Source: Argopecten irradians
Taxonomy: Eukaryota > Mollusca > Bivalvia > Pectinida > Pectinidae
Length of the DNA stretch: 64,000 nt
Direction of reading: 5' to 3'
NCBI RefSeq assembly: GCF_041381155.1
Contig: NC_091137.1
Span: forward strand, 10,163,765 to 10,227,764
Shown here: positions 1 to 10,468 of the stretch, in pieces
How positions within the stretch are numbered: the first letter of the stretch is position 1
Layout of the letters: each line of letters opens with the position of its first letter
Made by a program: the position numbers and the translations under genes
The notes under the pieces: model-generated
Told to the model about the DNA's origin: nothing
Databases searched by the model: none
The model's input: the letters and a program-made list of their open reading frames with translations, nothing else

Positions 1-62
1 AAAAATACATAAAACAACAGTCATGTTGAAAAGTATTCAGTGTACTATAGCTATGAAACATA

Positions 63-1240
63 GTTGGTATGTGTGGTGTTATATTACAGTGTTGGTATGT
101 CTGGTGTTATATTACAGTGTTGGTATGTCTGGTGTTATATTACAGTGTTGGTATGTCTGGTGTTATATTACAGTGTTGGTATGTTTGGTGTTATATTACA
201 GTGTTGGTATGTCTGGTGTTATATTACAGTGTTTGGTATGTCTGGTGTTATATTACAGTGTTGGTATGTCTGGTGTTATATTACAGTGTTGGTATGTCTG
301 GTGTTATATTACAGTGTTGGTATGTCTGGTGTTATATTACAGTGTTGGTATGTTTGGTGTTATATTACAGTGTTGGTATGTCTGGTGTTATATTACAGTG
401 TTGGTATGTTTGGTGTTATATTACAGTGTTGGTATGTCTGGTGTTATATTACAGTGTTGGTATGTCTGGTGTTATATTACAGTGTTGGTATGTTTGGTGT
501 TATATTACAGTGTTGGTATGTCTGGTGTTATATTACAGTGTTGGTGTGTTTGGTGTTATATTACAGTGTTGGTATGTCTGGTGTTATATTACAGTGTTGG
601 TGTGTTTGGTGTTATATTACAGTGTTGGTATGTCTGGTGTTATATTACAGTGTTGGTATGTCTGGTGTTATATTACAGTGTTGGTATGTTTGGTGTTATA
701 TTACAGTGTTGGTATGTCTGGTGTTATATTACAGTGTTTGGTATGTTGGTGTTATATTACAGTGTTGGTATGTTTGGTGTTATATTACAGTGTTGGTATG
801 TTTGGTGTTATATTACAGTGTTGGTATGTCTGGTGTTATATTACAGTGTTGGTATGTTTGGTGTTATATTACAGTGTTGGTATGTCTGGTGTTATATTAC
901 AGTGTTGGTATGTCTGGTGTTATATTACAGTGTTGGTATGTCTGGTGTTATATTACAGTGTTGGTATGTCTGGTGTTATATTACAGTGTTGGTATGTTTG
1001 GTGTTATATTACAGTGTTGGTATGTCTGGTGTTATATTACAGTGTTGGTGTGTTTGGTGTTATAGTACAGTGTTGGTATGTCTGGTGTTATATTACAGTG
1101 TTTGGTATGTTTGGTGTTATATTACAGTGTTGGTGTGTATGGTGTTATATTACAGTGTTGGTATGTTTGGTGTTATATTACAGTGTTGGTGTGTATGGTG
1201 TTATATTACAGTGTTGGTATGTTTGGTGTTATATTACAGA
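63..1240. repeat. 28-bp minisatellite, about 42 copies
   Basis: The unit is TGTTGGTATGTCTGGTGT followed by TATATTACAG (28 bp). It repeats head to tail with few variants: C/T after TATGT, TGTG for TATG, and occasional one-base length changes such as GTTTGG. Because 28 leaves remainder 1 on division by 3 and the unit has no stop in any forward frame, all three forward frames stay open across the array and encode the same 28-residue repeat. These open frames are a by-product of the repeat and not genes. Confidence 0.97.
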
Positions 1241-1648
1241 GGTGGTATATGTATGCTGTTATGAATCTTTAACATTGCAAATATATGGTGTAAATTTTCA
1301 AGTTTTGTGCAATATTTATGTCTGGTCAGTGGTGTCATTAATCAATGTTATATATAACCTAAGTCTGATTGGGTAAATATCTAGTGCTATTTTTTCAGTT
1401 TATTCTGTTAAATATAGATTTGTAAAACAAAATAGTTTCTCCACTTCACTACCTGATATCAGAAATACATATGTCGAGCTTCCTTTATATTCTTTTCTTT
1501 TTCCTAATTCTTTTCTCTATCTTTAGACCTTTCTGTTCTTGTCCTTTCTATGTAAGACATAACTCTGGCTGGTTTGGCGTTGGTTTGACAATATTTAAAA
1601 CTTTGCTAGATACAACTGATGGCTACTCTGTCATTTATGTAATCTTTG
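1241..1648. other. Noncoding flank and possible LINE 5' UTR
   Basis: AT-rich sequence between the minisatellite and the first LINE reading frame. No splice site, promoter or gene is supported. Part of it may be the 5' untranslated region of the LINE, whose 5' end cannot be fixed from one copy. Confidence 0.5.
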
Positions 1649-4600
1649 ATGACCATGGGTAATGATTTAGCTCAATACAGAGTAGCTATCGGTTGTTTCT
1701 ACCAACGTACACACGGTATATCCACTACTTTATATTTTCCCATTTTTATATCTATAGGTAAACTGTATACAAGATGCAGGTCTAATTTGTTGTGTATAAT
1801 CAATTCATTATTATTAGCCATCCATATTACTCTGTCTACTCTTACTAACAACTCTTGCTTCCTACTCATATTACAACTCCTCATCTTATCTAGTAACGAC
1901 ATCCACCCTAATCCCGGCCCTAACCAAACAACCGACGTCTCTATTTTCCATTTAAACATTCGTAGTCTGAAAAACAAGTTATCATTTCTGGAAAATGCAG
2001 CGTCAGATTATGATATTGTCTGTGTCACCGAGACTCACCTTGATTCTTCGACTGTTGACGCTGATATACTCCTTAGTGGTTATGATATATACCGTAGAGA
2101 TCGTGGAACACCGGGAGGGGGTATAGTTGTTTACACTTCCAGTCTCCTGTGCACCCGTCGTAGAGCTGATTTGGAATTTCGGGAGGGTGAAATTATTTGG
2201 ACAGAACTCCAGTTTCCAGACCAGAAATATCTTCTCTGTACTGTGTATAGACCCCCAAACTGTCCTCGTTCTTTTTGGAATTACTTCCGACACTCAGTTG
2301 AAAATGCTTTTAATGAAACTTCACATGTAATAATTGTTGGCGACATCAATGTTGATCTCATAACTATTGGTAGAAACCATGTTCTTGTTGACATTCTGGA
2401 CTCCTTTCATCTATCGAATATAATTCATAGATCGAAACGTTAAACACGACATAGTTCGACCTTACTTGACTTAATCATTCTGTCGGACACGTGCACTTTT
2501 AGCTACGCTGATGTAATAGACATAGACGGTGACATTTCTGACCATAAAGCGACAATGTTTGAATTGACTGTTGGGACAAATTTTAGAAGTACATATGAAA
2601 GAAAAATAAGATGTTATAACGACGCAAATTATGACCTATTCATTAATAAATTAGACGATACGGACTGGGTAGACTTATTTTCAACTGCCAATTCTCCTGA
2701 CGACATGTGCGAACTTTTTACAAAACGATACTTAGAGATAGCTGGGGAATGTATACCGACTCGGACTGTGACAATTAGACCTAAAGACAAACCCTGGTTT
2801 GACTCAAACTTACGACGAGAAATACGCAAACGAAATAGACTATTGAAATTGTATAAATCTAACCGAACTGACAGAAATTTATCTAACTTCCGGAAACAAC
2901 GTAACCATGTAAATAATGTTAAGAAAAGAACAAAAGAATTTTTTTATGCTGATATTAATGGAATTTTAGATCGATACTCAAATTCAAATCCTCGAAATTT
3001 TTGGAAAATAGTCCGTAAATTAATAAAAACATCTGATGCTTCTAGCACTATACCTCCTATTAGAAATGTACATGGCAATATTGAAATGACTGATGGTGGT
3101 AAAGCTAATATTCTCAATGATTACTTTGTTTCCATTTCTACTATTGACGACAATAATACTGAAGTACCGACAATAGAACTACGGACAGACTCTACTATTT
3201 CTGACATACACTTCGAATTGAATGACGTAATTGACATACTGAAATCATTAAATATAAACAAAGCTGTTGGTATTGATACTATTAGTCATAATATGTTAAA
3301 AAATACAGCAATATCAGTAGCTTTCCCATTATCTCTAATATTCAGATCTTCTCTGGAAACTGGAGTTTTTCCTAAACTATGGAAGCATGCACTAGTAACA
3401 CCATTATTCAAAAAAGGGGACAAACACAATTTCACTAACTATAGACCAATCTCATTACTAAGTACTGTTGGGAAAGTTTTTGAAAGATTAGTTGTAAAAT
3501 ATCTAAATAACTATTTGATAAATAATTCATTAATATACAAATTCCAATCTGGTTTTCAGCCTGGTCATTCGACAGTTCATCAACTCATTGAAATTTATCA
3601 CACTTTATGTGAAAACCTAGAAAAAATGCATCCTACATGTTTAGTTTTTTGTGATATATCGAAAGCGTTCGATCGTGTGTGGCACAGGGGACTGGAGGTG
3701 AAATTAGCAAACTATGGCATAACTGGTAATCTATTAAATTGGCTAGTAAATTATATAAGTGATAGAAAACAACAAGTTTGTGTTGGGGACTCTAAATCAT
3801 CTATTAAGAGTATTAATGCCGGTGTTCCACAAGGTTCTGTATTAGGCCCTTTATTATTCATCTTATACATAAATGATATATCTGATAATCTTCAGAGCCT
3901 TTCAAAATTATTTGCAGATGATACATCGTTGATATATTCAAATCCATCCCCTTTAATTGTCGAAACTGTAATTAACAATGATTTGGTACATATTCAACGA
4001 TGGGCGGAAAGATGGTTAGTAAAGTTCAATCCTTCTAAAACTGAAGCATTACTTATCCATAACTCTGAATTAGATTATGCGATAGATATTATATTTGATA
4101 ATGTTAGTGTAAACTTTGTAGAAAATCATAAGCACTTGGGAGTTATATTAGACGGACAATGCAAATGGACAAGCCACATTGAAGATATTTGTAAAAAAGT
4201 TTCTAAACAGATAAGTATTTTACGTAAGTTGAAATTTATGTTAAATCGACAAACTTTATATAGAATATATAATTCCTATATTGTACCACTACTTGAATAT
4301 TGCTGTGAGGTATGGGATGGGTGTACTCTCGGTGATGCAGACAAATTAGAAAAACTCCAATTAGAAGCTGCTCGTGTAATTACGGGATTACCGTCTTACA
4401 CGAGCAGAGATTCTTTGTACTCTGAAACTGGACTGGAACCACTCGCAAATAGAAGATCCAGAAGAAAACTGCAGCTTTTTTACAAAATAAAAAACAATCT
4501 AGCACCAAATTACCTAACAGCTCTTCTTCCATCTTTAGTCTCAGAAAATTCTCAATATAACCTTCGTAATGCCAATAATTTCTCTATACCAAATTATCGT

Positions 4601-5068
4601 TTACAATTAACAAATTCATCCTTTTTCCCCTCTACAATCCAACTTTGGAACCAGTTAGACCTAGGAATTCGACAAAGTGTATCATATTCGGCATTTCAAC
4701 ATTCTCTTCGTAGTTTTAGAGATACTCAAATACCCATTTACTTTCTCATTGGTGATAGAAAACATAACATTTTGCATGCCAGATTAAGAAACAAATCCAG
4801 CACTCTTAATAATGACTTATTTCAAGCTAATTTAATTAATTACAAACACTGTCAATGCGGACATCCTATCGAAGATGCACATCATTTCTTTTTCGTATGC
4901 AACAATTATACTAATCAACGCCTAAAATTATTTCATGAGCTAAATGATTTCATCCCGTTAGACCTGCACCTACTTCTATTCGGTAATTCTATTTTATCCG
5001 AGCAAGAAAACGAAACTATTTGCCAATCCACCCAGCAGTTTATTAAAGATACTAATAGATTTAATTAG
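1649..5068 (+). pseudogene. LINE endonuclease-reverse transcriptase with one nonsense codon
   Basis: One frame runs from ATG 1649 (alternative ATG 1655) to TAA 5068, about 1,139 codons, interrupted only by a TAA at 2441-2443 (codon 265) inside the C-terminal part of the endonuclease domain. Order: a leucine-rich hydrophobic N-terminus; NPGP at residues 88-91; an AP-type endonuclease from about residue 96, with motifs NIRSL, ETHLD, VYRPPN and GDINVD, and SDHKAT after the stop; then reverse transcriptase with DISKAFD (motif A, from 3653), GVPQGSVLGP (motif B) and FADD (3911-3922). A Cys/His cluster, C-x-C then HH and C, lies at 4850-4900. The product would nick DNA and prime reverse transcription at the target. 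The stop should prevent a full-length protein unless read through. All other catalytic motifs look preserved, so the copy is probably young. Confidence 0.88.
1892..1921 (+). other. 2A-like motif SNDIHPNPGP in LINE N-terminus
   Basis: Codons for S-N-D-I-H-P-N-P-G-P follow a leucine-rich stretch (LLILQLLIL). The ribosome-skipping 2A core is D-[VI]-E-x-N-P-G-P, and several APE-type LINEs are known to carry 2A peptides in this position, just before the endonuclease. Here the Glu is His, so function is uncertain. The location and the NPGP core argue for homology. Confidence 0.6.
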
Positions 5069-5344
5069 AATATTGCTTTGTTTGTTTTAATATATTACAT
5101 CATTCTGGTCTTTCCCGGCTCGGGTGACAATATGTTTGTGATAAGATTTTATAGAAGGATCAGCGAACGATAAGGAGAAAGACATCGAAGGCACGGTATG
5201 TGATAGACATTAGATAGTTTGAATGGCATGAACAGTGGAATAGTTAACACCGGTGATTGTCACCTGAGCCGCGATGGACCATCTACTTTATTAAATATAT
5301 ATATATGTTACGATATATGTTACGATATATGTTATATATGCTAA

Positions 5345-5348
<4 letters not shown>

Positions 5349-5417
<69 letters not shown>
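5349..5417. repeat. (TC)n microsatellite, 69 bp
   Basis: Uninterrupted TC dinucleotides in the 3' noncoding part of the first LINE. Short open frames over it only read SLSLSL and are not genes. Confidence 0.98.
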
Positions 5418-5421
<4 letters not shown>

Positions 5422-5540
5422 ATATATTTGTATATAGTTAAGGTCATCCGTTTGTTGTTGTATATAATATATAATAATTGGAGCGGGCTTAATATAAGTT
5501 TGTGAACTTGTGCCCAATCCTTTTTGTGTATGAATTTACA

Positions 5541-5546
5541 AATAAA
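5541..5546 (+). promoter_or_regulatory. Probable polyadenylation signal of the first LINE
   Basis: AATAAA about 470 bp after the LINE stop codon, followed within 20 bp by a T-rich then A-rich stretch that I take as the likely 3' end of the element. Confidence 0.45.
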
Positions 5547-5742
5547 CTATGTTTTTATCTTTTTTAAAAAAGTGTCCTTTTACGTTGCACAGAACATTTC
5601 CTTAAATCAAATCAATGATTACCATTGCAGTTATGGTAAACAAAATCGGCTAGTATTAGCGTATAGTGACCAAGCCTAGCAAGTGTAAATATATATGAAT
5701 AAAATTCTGTTTAATCTAAGTATAGAAAGCTGAATTTTATAT

Positions 5743-6022
5743 GTAGATGTAGCTCAATCGGTTAATGGCCCTGTCTTTTGCTCAGCACTTAGCGTGTTCG
5801 AATCCTACCGAGCACAGGAAATATTTTTATATTTTCATGTTTTGTCTTTTATTTAATCCGACATTGTATTCTTTGTATTCTTCCTCATTGATTGTTTATA
5901 TCATGTCTCTTAGCAAATGACGTCATGAATTATGACGTCATAATACGTCTTCAATAAACAGTCTGAAGAGCTCCCTTGAATGGGGCGAAAGCGCTCACTA
6001 GTCAGTCGTTATTGTTTTTATT
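5743..6022 (+). mobile_element. Degenerate tRNA-derived SINE
   Basis: An RNA polymerase III A box (TAGCTCAATCGG, 5750-5761) and a B box (GTTCGAATCC, 5796-5805) lie 46 bp apart, the tRNA spacing. The acceptor and T stems pair poorly, so this is not a working tRNA. The head is followed by about 200 bp, including a short palindromic TGACGTCATGAATTATGACG stretch, and then a T-rich and (TA)n tail. The head differs from the SINE at 7582-7807, so it is a different family. No clear target duplication was found. Confidence 0.5.
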
Positions 6023-6025
6023 TCT

Positions 6026-6099
6026 TATATATATATATATATATATATATGTATACTGTTAGTTTTAAAAAAATCTAATATATATATATATATATATTA
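6026..6099. repeat. Two (TA)n microsatellites
   Basis: TA dinucleotides at about 6026-6050 and 6079-6099, separated by GTATACTGTTAGTTTTAAAA. That spacer also occurs at about 10421-10440 beside the right end of the foldback element. Confidence 0.85.
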
Positions 6100-6310
6100 T
6101 ACTATTGGTTATTGGTTAAAAATGTTCGTGCCAGGTCTCTGTGGTTTGTACTGATAGGCTGTAAAGCCTAAAGTAATAAAAGAAATTGATTTTGAATTCG
6201 ACATTTCCACGCAGCCTCGCTTTGAAAGTGATATTTTTGAAATGATTCCGCTCAACCCACAGGGACCTGGCCACAGGGACCTGGCACGAAACTTTTTTTA
6301 CCAATAGTAT
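6099..6310. repeat. Short inverted-repeat element
   Basis: The segment at about 6099-6138 (ending GTGCCAGGTCTCTGTGG) is inverted at about 6271-6310 (starting CCACAGGGACCTGGCAC), enclosing about 130 bp. The CCAGGTCCCTGTGG word is also duplicated at 6256-6270 and recurs at the right end of the larger foldback element (10448-10461). It may be a small terminal-inverted-repeat element sharing ends with that larger element. Confidence 0.6.
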
Positions 6311-6604
6311 ACATATATATATTATAGTATCAAGGGTGTGAACTCGGCGGTCGAGAAAAACGGACCTATATTTTTTAAAACCGTGATTATTTTAATAAAT
6401 GGGTTCTATACAACATTGACGGATATTTTACCTTAAAGAGAATAATTTGTCTTTCCATTGAGTGCTTGATGAACAAAATTGGCCAAGTATTGACGAAGTT
6501 ATGGCTTGATGAATCGGGAAATTTGCTAAAAATATGCTAGGTAGACATTTCCCTGTCCGGTCGAAATGTCGTCTCGGCTCTAATGGGCACCTCAAAAACC
6601 AAGC
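6275..6604 (+). repeat. Left terminal inverted repeat
   Basis: It contains the landmarks CTCGGCGGTCGAGAAAAACG, GTATTGACGAAGTTATGGC and CGACATTTCGACCGG (the last on the opposite strand). All are found in reverse complement in the right arm. Confidence 0.85.
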
Positions 6605-6819
6605 CAAAATCACAAAATCTACGCTTGTGGTGGTAAACAGTACCCATAACTGTGTTCATCCACAATCTCCTTTGGAGGTGTCATGACCCGTACTTTGTAG
6701 AAACTCCATTTAAACATCGTGTAGCTCACTTACTTTAACCGTCACCGCCATGTTCATTTTTCTCTCGGAACGCCTCTCGACTTTACATATCGTGACTACA
6801 TTATGCAAATTATGTAATG
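6605..6819. other. Centre of the foldback element
   Basis: About 215 bp between the arms. No reading frame of note and no transposase remnant. Confidence 0.6.
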
Positions 6820-6871
6820 TTGGTTTTTGAGGTACCCATTAGAGCCGAGACGACATTTCGACCGGACATGG
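6820..6871 (-). repeat. Right inverted repeat, inner piece
   Basis: Reverse complement of 6553-6604 with about two mismatches. It stops exactly where LINE sequence begins. Confidence 0.85.
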
Positions 6872-7581
6872 AAATCCGAAGACATACGACTTAATACGTT
6901 TGGACGTAGTCTTATTGAACTTTGTAAATCTACCGGTTTAAAGATTGTCAATGTTCGTTTATCTGGAGATAGAAATGGTAAGATCACGTTTTATAATACA
7001 CATGGTACAAGTGTAATTGACTATGTGCTTGCTGATATAATGGCTTTGTCAAATGTTACCAGTTTTAGTGTAGGCTGCTTTAATGAATTCTCGGATCATG
7101 CACCTATATATGCTACCCTGAATTGTCAAAAGACAATAAGTGATAAATGTAATTGTTGCTCAGATGATATTAAGCATCCTGCCATGAATGTAGTCTGGTC
7201 TCATGAGGCTAAAGAGAATGAACGTATTTTAGTAAACATGCATCTAATTGAGAGATCTGTAGATCAGCTAAGTAATACTAAGGAAAGTATCGACGATTGT
7301 TTGGATAATTTTGTTAAATGTACACGTTCTTTGTTTGATCAGTTTTGCTTACGTCGACGAGAAATAGTAAACTGTACTTGTTCTTGTCATTGTTTAAAGT
7401 CTACTAAGAAAGTACCTGATAAACCATGGTTTGATGATAATTGTAGGCGGTTATACTCTAATTATAAATCTGCTCTGACTATTTTTAATAGAGACAGATC
7501 ATTCACTAACAGGATAGGTCTATCGGAGGCTAAAAAATGTTATAAGTCATTTGAAGCGAAGACTAAGCGTTCTTATATGAG

Positions 7582-7807
7582 GGGTCGCGGTGGCCGCGTG
7601 GTTAAGATGTCCCGACATATTACCACAAGCCCTCCACCTCTGGGATGCGGGTTCGAATCCCATGTGGGGCAGTTGCCAGGTACTGACCGCTGACCGGTGG
7701 TTTTTCTCCGGGTACTCCGGCTTTCCTCCACCAACAAACCTGGCACGTCCTTACATGACCCTGGCTGTTAATAGGACGTAAAACTAAACAAACCAAACCA
7801 AACCAAA
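7582..7807 (+). mobile_element. tRNA-derived SINE with 11-bp target duplication
   Basis: It is flanked by a perfect direct repeat, TCTTATATGAG, at 7571-7581 and 7808-7818. The head has an A box (TGGCCGCGTGG) and an exact B box (GGTTCGAATCC). The body carries TTTTTCTCCGGGTACTCCGG, CTTTCCTCCACC and CTGGCTGTTAATAGGACG, and the tail is AAACC repeats. The SINE lies inside the LINE reverse-transcriptase linker. Related fragments are at 36580-36650 and 63820-64000. Confidence 0.93.
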
Positions 7808-9684
7808 TCTTATATGAGAATGCAAGGTAAAATGATGGATTTACTAAAGCGCAATAACCCTAAGGAATTTTATAAAACCTTTGCAAAGCGGAATGTCAGT
7901 AGTGTTGGAGATATAACATTAGATGAGTTTTTTCTTCATTTCAAGAGTCTTGCTGGAGATCATATCACGTCTGACACTGATAGTAGCTTGGATGGTAAAA
8001 ATCTCGATAATGTTTTTCCTGAATTAGACGTGGATTTTGAATTAGATGAAGTTATTCAGGCAATTAAAGGTCTGTCTAGAAATAAGTCGGCTGGTACCGA
8101 TATGATACTAAATGAGTACATGATTGAATATAAAACCATTTTTGCACCTGTTCTGTTAAAATTGTTTAATAGTATTATGGAAGTCGGATATTTTCCCGAT
8201 TCCTGGGCTCAAGGTATAATTATTCCTGTATATAAAAAAGGTGATAAGAACAATGTAAATAACTATAGAGGTATTACATTGATTAGTCATGTAGCAAAGT
8301 TATTTACCAGTCTTTTGAACAAAAGGCTGTTAAAATGGAGCGAATCTGTATCTGCTGTTACAGATGCGCAATTTGGTTTTAAACCCGGTTTCGGTACTCG
8401 TGATGCTATATTTGCATTAAGTAGTCTAATTACTAATACTTTACAACAAAATAAAAAGCTTTATTGTGTATTTGTCGATTACAGTAAAGCATTTGATAGC
8501 ATTGTACATAATAAGCTTTGGCTTAAACTATGGCGATGTGGAATTAGGGGTAGATTGTTGAAAGTGATTATATCAATTTATGATAATGTAAAATCATGTA
8601 CAAAATTAAGTGGAAAACTATCTGCAATGTTCGATTTACATGTCGGACTCTTACAAGGGGAATCTTTGTCTCCGATACTTTATTCTCTTTTTGTTAATGA
8701 TATAGAAAGTGAATTGATAAACTCCAATTGTCAAAGCTATCAACTGCAACTTTTAAATTTGTTCATACTTATGTATGCTGACGATACAGTTTTGTTTACT
8801 GAAGATGCTACTGACCTGCAAAACATGTTAGATTGTCTGCAAAATTATGCAAATAAATGGAGTTTATCTGTTAATATAGATAAAACCAAAATAGTTGTTT
8901 TTAGAAAAAGTAAACGTCTACAGGCTAATGAGTACTGGACCTTTCAAGGAAGGGCTATAGATATTGTTGATAATTTTTGTTACTTGGGGCTAGTTTTCAA
9001 TTATAATGGGAGATTTACTCTAGCGCTTAATACTTTAGCATCACAAGGAAGAAAGTCATACTATCTCCTTAATAGTAGAATGAAAAAAGCATGCTTACTG
9101 TTGAAACAAAATTATCCTTATTTGATACTTATGTTTCATGTGTGCTTAATTACTGTTGCGAGGTATGGGGCTCGCACCCAGCACCTAAGATTGAATCTGT
9201 ACATCTTTTATTCCTGAAGAGTCTATTGAATGTGAAAAAACAGTCAATAGTTCTATGGTGTATTTTGATACTGGAAGGTTTACTTTACATATACAGCGTA
9301 AAATAATGGTGATGAAATATTGGTTAAAGCTAGTAAGAACAGATAACTGTATTTTAAAGTCATGCTATAATGCTCTATTTGAGCTCATTATGAAAAAGCC
9401 TAATTATAAATTAAATTGGTTGTATGATGTAAAAAATGATTTAGGCAGATGTGGTTTCAACAATATTTGGATTGCTCAGAATGTAGATAATGAAAAACAC
9501 TTTTTGGAATTGTATTCACAGCGCTTGCATGATATATTTATTCAGGAACTGCGTTGCGCATTTGACGTGTCTCCTAAATGTGAATTTTATAAACATCTTG
9601 TTGATAACTTTGAAATTCAATTTTATTTAAGGAAGCCTTTGAATTCTAAAACTAAACAAATATTGAGTAAATATCGCATGCAAG

Positions 9685-9704
9685 CCCCCCCCCCCCCCCC
9701 CCCC
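9685..9704. repeat. Homopolymer of 20 C
   Basis: Twenty consecutive C inside the LINE reading frame. The frame used before the tract differs from that used after it, so the expansion is the likely cause of the shift. The length may also be an assembly error. Confidence 0.97.
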
Positions 9705-10141
9705 TTCAAATTGAAGCTGGCCGTTATAACGCCGTTCCCAGAGGCGATAGACTTTGTACTGTTTGTGACAAAAATGATGTAGAAGATGAAATGCATTTTG
9801 TATTACTATGTCCTGCTTATTCTGAGTTACGTAAAAAGTTTATAAAATCTTATTACCACAAACACCCAAGTGTATATAAATTAATTATGTTATTTTCATC
9901 TAAAAATGTAAAGAGCTTAAATCTGTTGGGGAAATATTTGATCCAGGCAACAGAAAAAAGGAAAATTATCATTAATCAGCAGTAGTATATACATGTATAT
10001 CATACTCATGTATTAATCAATTTGTTTAATTTGGTATGAAGTATATCGGAATTATCCTCCGCCATCTTGAAACATAACAATGATCATTGTATTATGTATT
10101 TATGTATTGGTTAAACCTATATGCTGTATTGCATTTGGAAA

Positions 10142-10180
10142 ATAAAAAAACTTGAAAACTTGAAACTTGAAAACTTGAAA
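10142..10180 (+). repeat. LINE 3' tail of ACTTGAAA-type units
   Basis: After AATAAAAAAA come four degenerate copies of ACTTGAAA, then the interrupted inverted repeat resumes. Such short tandem tails are a hallmark of some LINE clades that do not end in poly(A). Confidence 0.8.
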
Positions 10181-10446
10181 TGTCTACCTAGCATATTTTT
10201 AGGGCAAATTTCCCGATTCATCAAGCCATAACTTCGTCAATACTTGGCCAATTTTGTTCATCAAGCACTCAATGGAAAGATAAATTATTTCTCTTTAAGG
10301 TAAGATATCCGTCAATGTTGTATAGAAACCATTTATCAAAATAATCACGGTTTTAAGAAAATAGGTCCGTTTTTCTCGACCGCCGAGTTCATACCCTTGA
10401 TACTATAATATATATACATGTATACTGTTAGTTTTAAAAAAATCGT

Positions 10447-10468
10447 GCCAGGTCCCTGTGGACCTGGC
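10447..10468. repeat. Perfect 9-bp hairpin at the foldback element end
   Basis: GCCAGGTCC-CTGT-GGACCTGGC. The same half-site words occur around 6124-6138 and 6256-6287, marking both ends of the foldback element. Confidence 0.85.

Larger units (their letters stand above)
1649..5556 (+). mobile_element. Non-LTR retrotransposon (APE-type LINE, CR1/jockey-like)
   Basis: A near full-length LINE. It contains one long endonuclease-reverse transcriptase frame broken by a single stop, then about 470 bp of 3' sequence with a (TC)n tract, ending near an AATAAA at 5541-5546 and a T/A-rich stretch. Motifs such as GVPQGSVLGPLLF and FADDTS, with an N-terminal AP-type endonuclease, fit the CR1/jockey/I group; the exact clade is not resolved. 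The 5' end is not defined, so the start given is that of the ORF, and the 3' end is approximate. Confidence 0.85.
6872..9985 (+). pseudogene. LINE endonuclease (C-terminal part) and reverse transcriptase, broken
   Basis: Endonuclease C-terminus from 6872, with GDRNGKITFYN, SVIDYVL and FSDHAPI; a linker with a CTCSCHC cluster; a SINE insertion at 7582; then reverse transcriptase from about 7814. RT motifs are KGDKNNVNNYRGITL, FVDYSKAFD, GLLQGESLSPIL and MYADDTVLF (YADD near 8774). The frame shifts near 9100 and again near 9240, and after the poly-C tract at 9685-9704. The last part, with CTVCDKNDVEDEMHF and LLCPAY, is a C-terminal zinc-knuckle-like segment. The SINE plus one target duplication is 237 bp, a multiple of three, but the SINE itself adds stop codons. 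The copy is clearly inactive. Clade not settled. Confidence 0.85.
6872..10176 (+). mobile_element. 5'-truncated LINE inserted in the right inverted repeat
   Basis: LINE sequence starts inside the endonuclease domain, so it is 5' truncated. It ends in a short tandem tail made of ACTTGAAA-like units. Its boundaries are set by the interrupted inverted repeat: the host repeat reads up to GGACATGGAAAT on the left and resumes at GAAATGTCTACC on the right, giving a possible 5-bp target duplication, GAAAT. Total about 3.3 kb, of which about 240 bp is a later SINE insertion. Confidence 0.88.
6275..10468. mobile_element. Foldback/TIR DNA element split by a LINE
   Basis: The left arm, about 6275-6604 (about 330 bp), is repeated in inverted orientation on the right, but the right arm is in two pieces: 6820-6871 pairs with 6553-6604, and 10177-10468 pairs with 6275-6551. 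The 3.3 kb between the two right-hand pieces is a LINE. Without it, the element is about 0.9 kb with two 330-bp arms around a 215-bp centre. No transposase is seen, so it is non-autonomous. The arms match at roughly nine bases in ten by eye. Confidence 0.85.

Noticed and set aside
63..1376. Three overlapping long forward reading frames (333-435 codons)
   Set aside because: All encode the same repeated peptide from the 28-bp minisatellite; frame openness is a property of the unit.
5743..5815. Functional tRNA gene
   Set aside because: A and B boxes are present, but acceptor and T stems do not pair; fits a SINE head.
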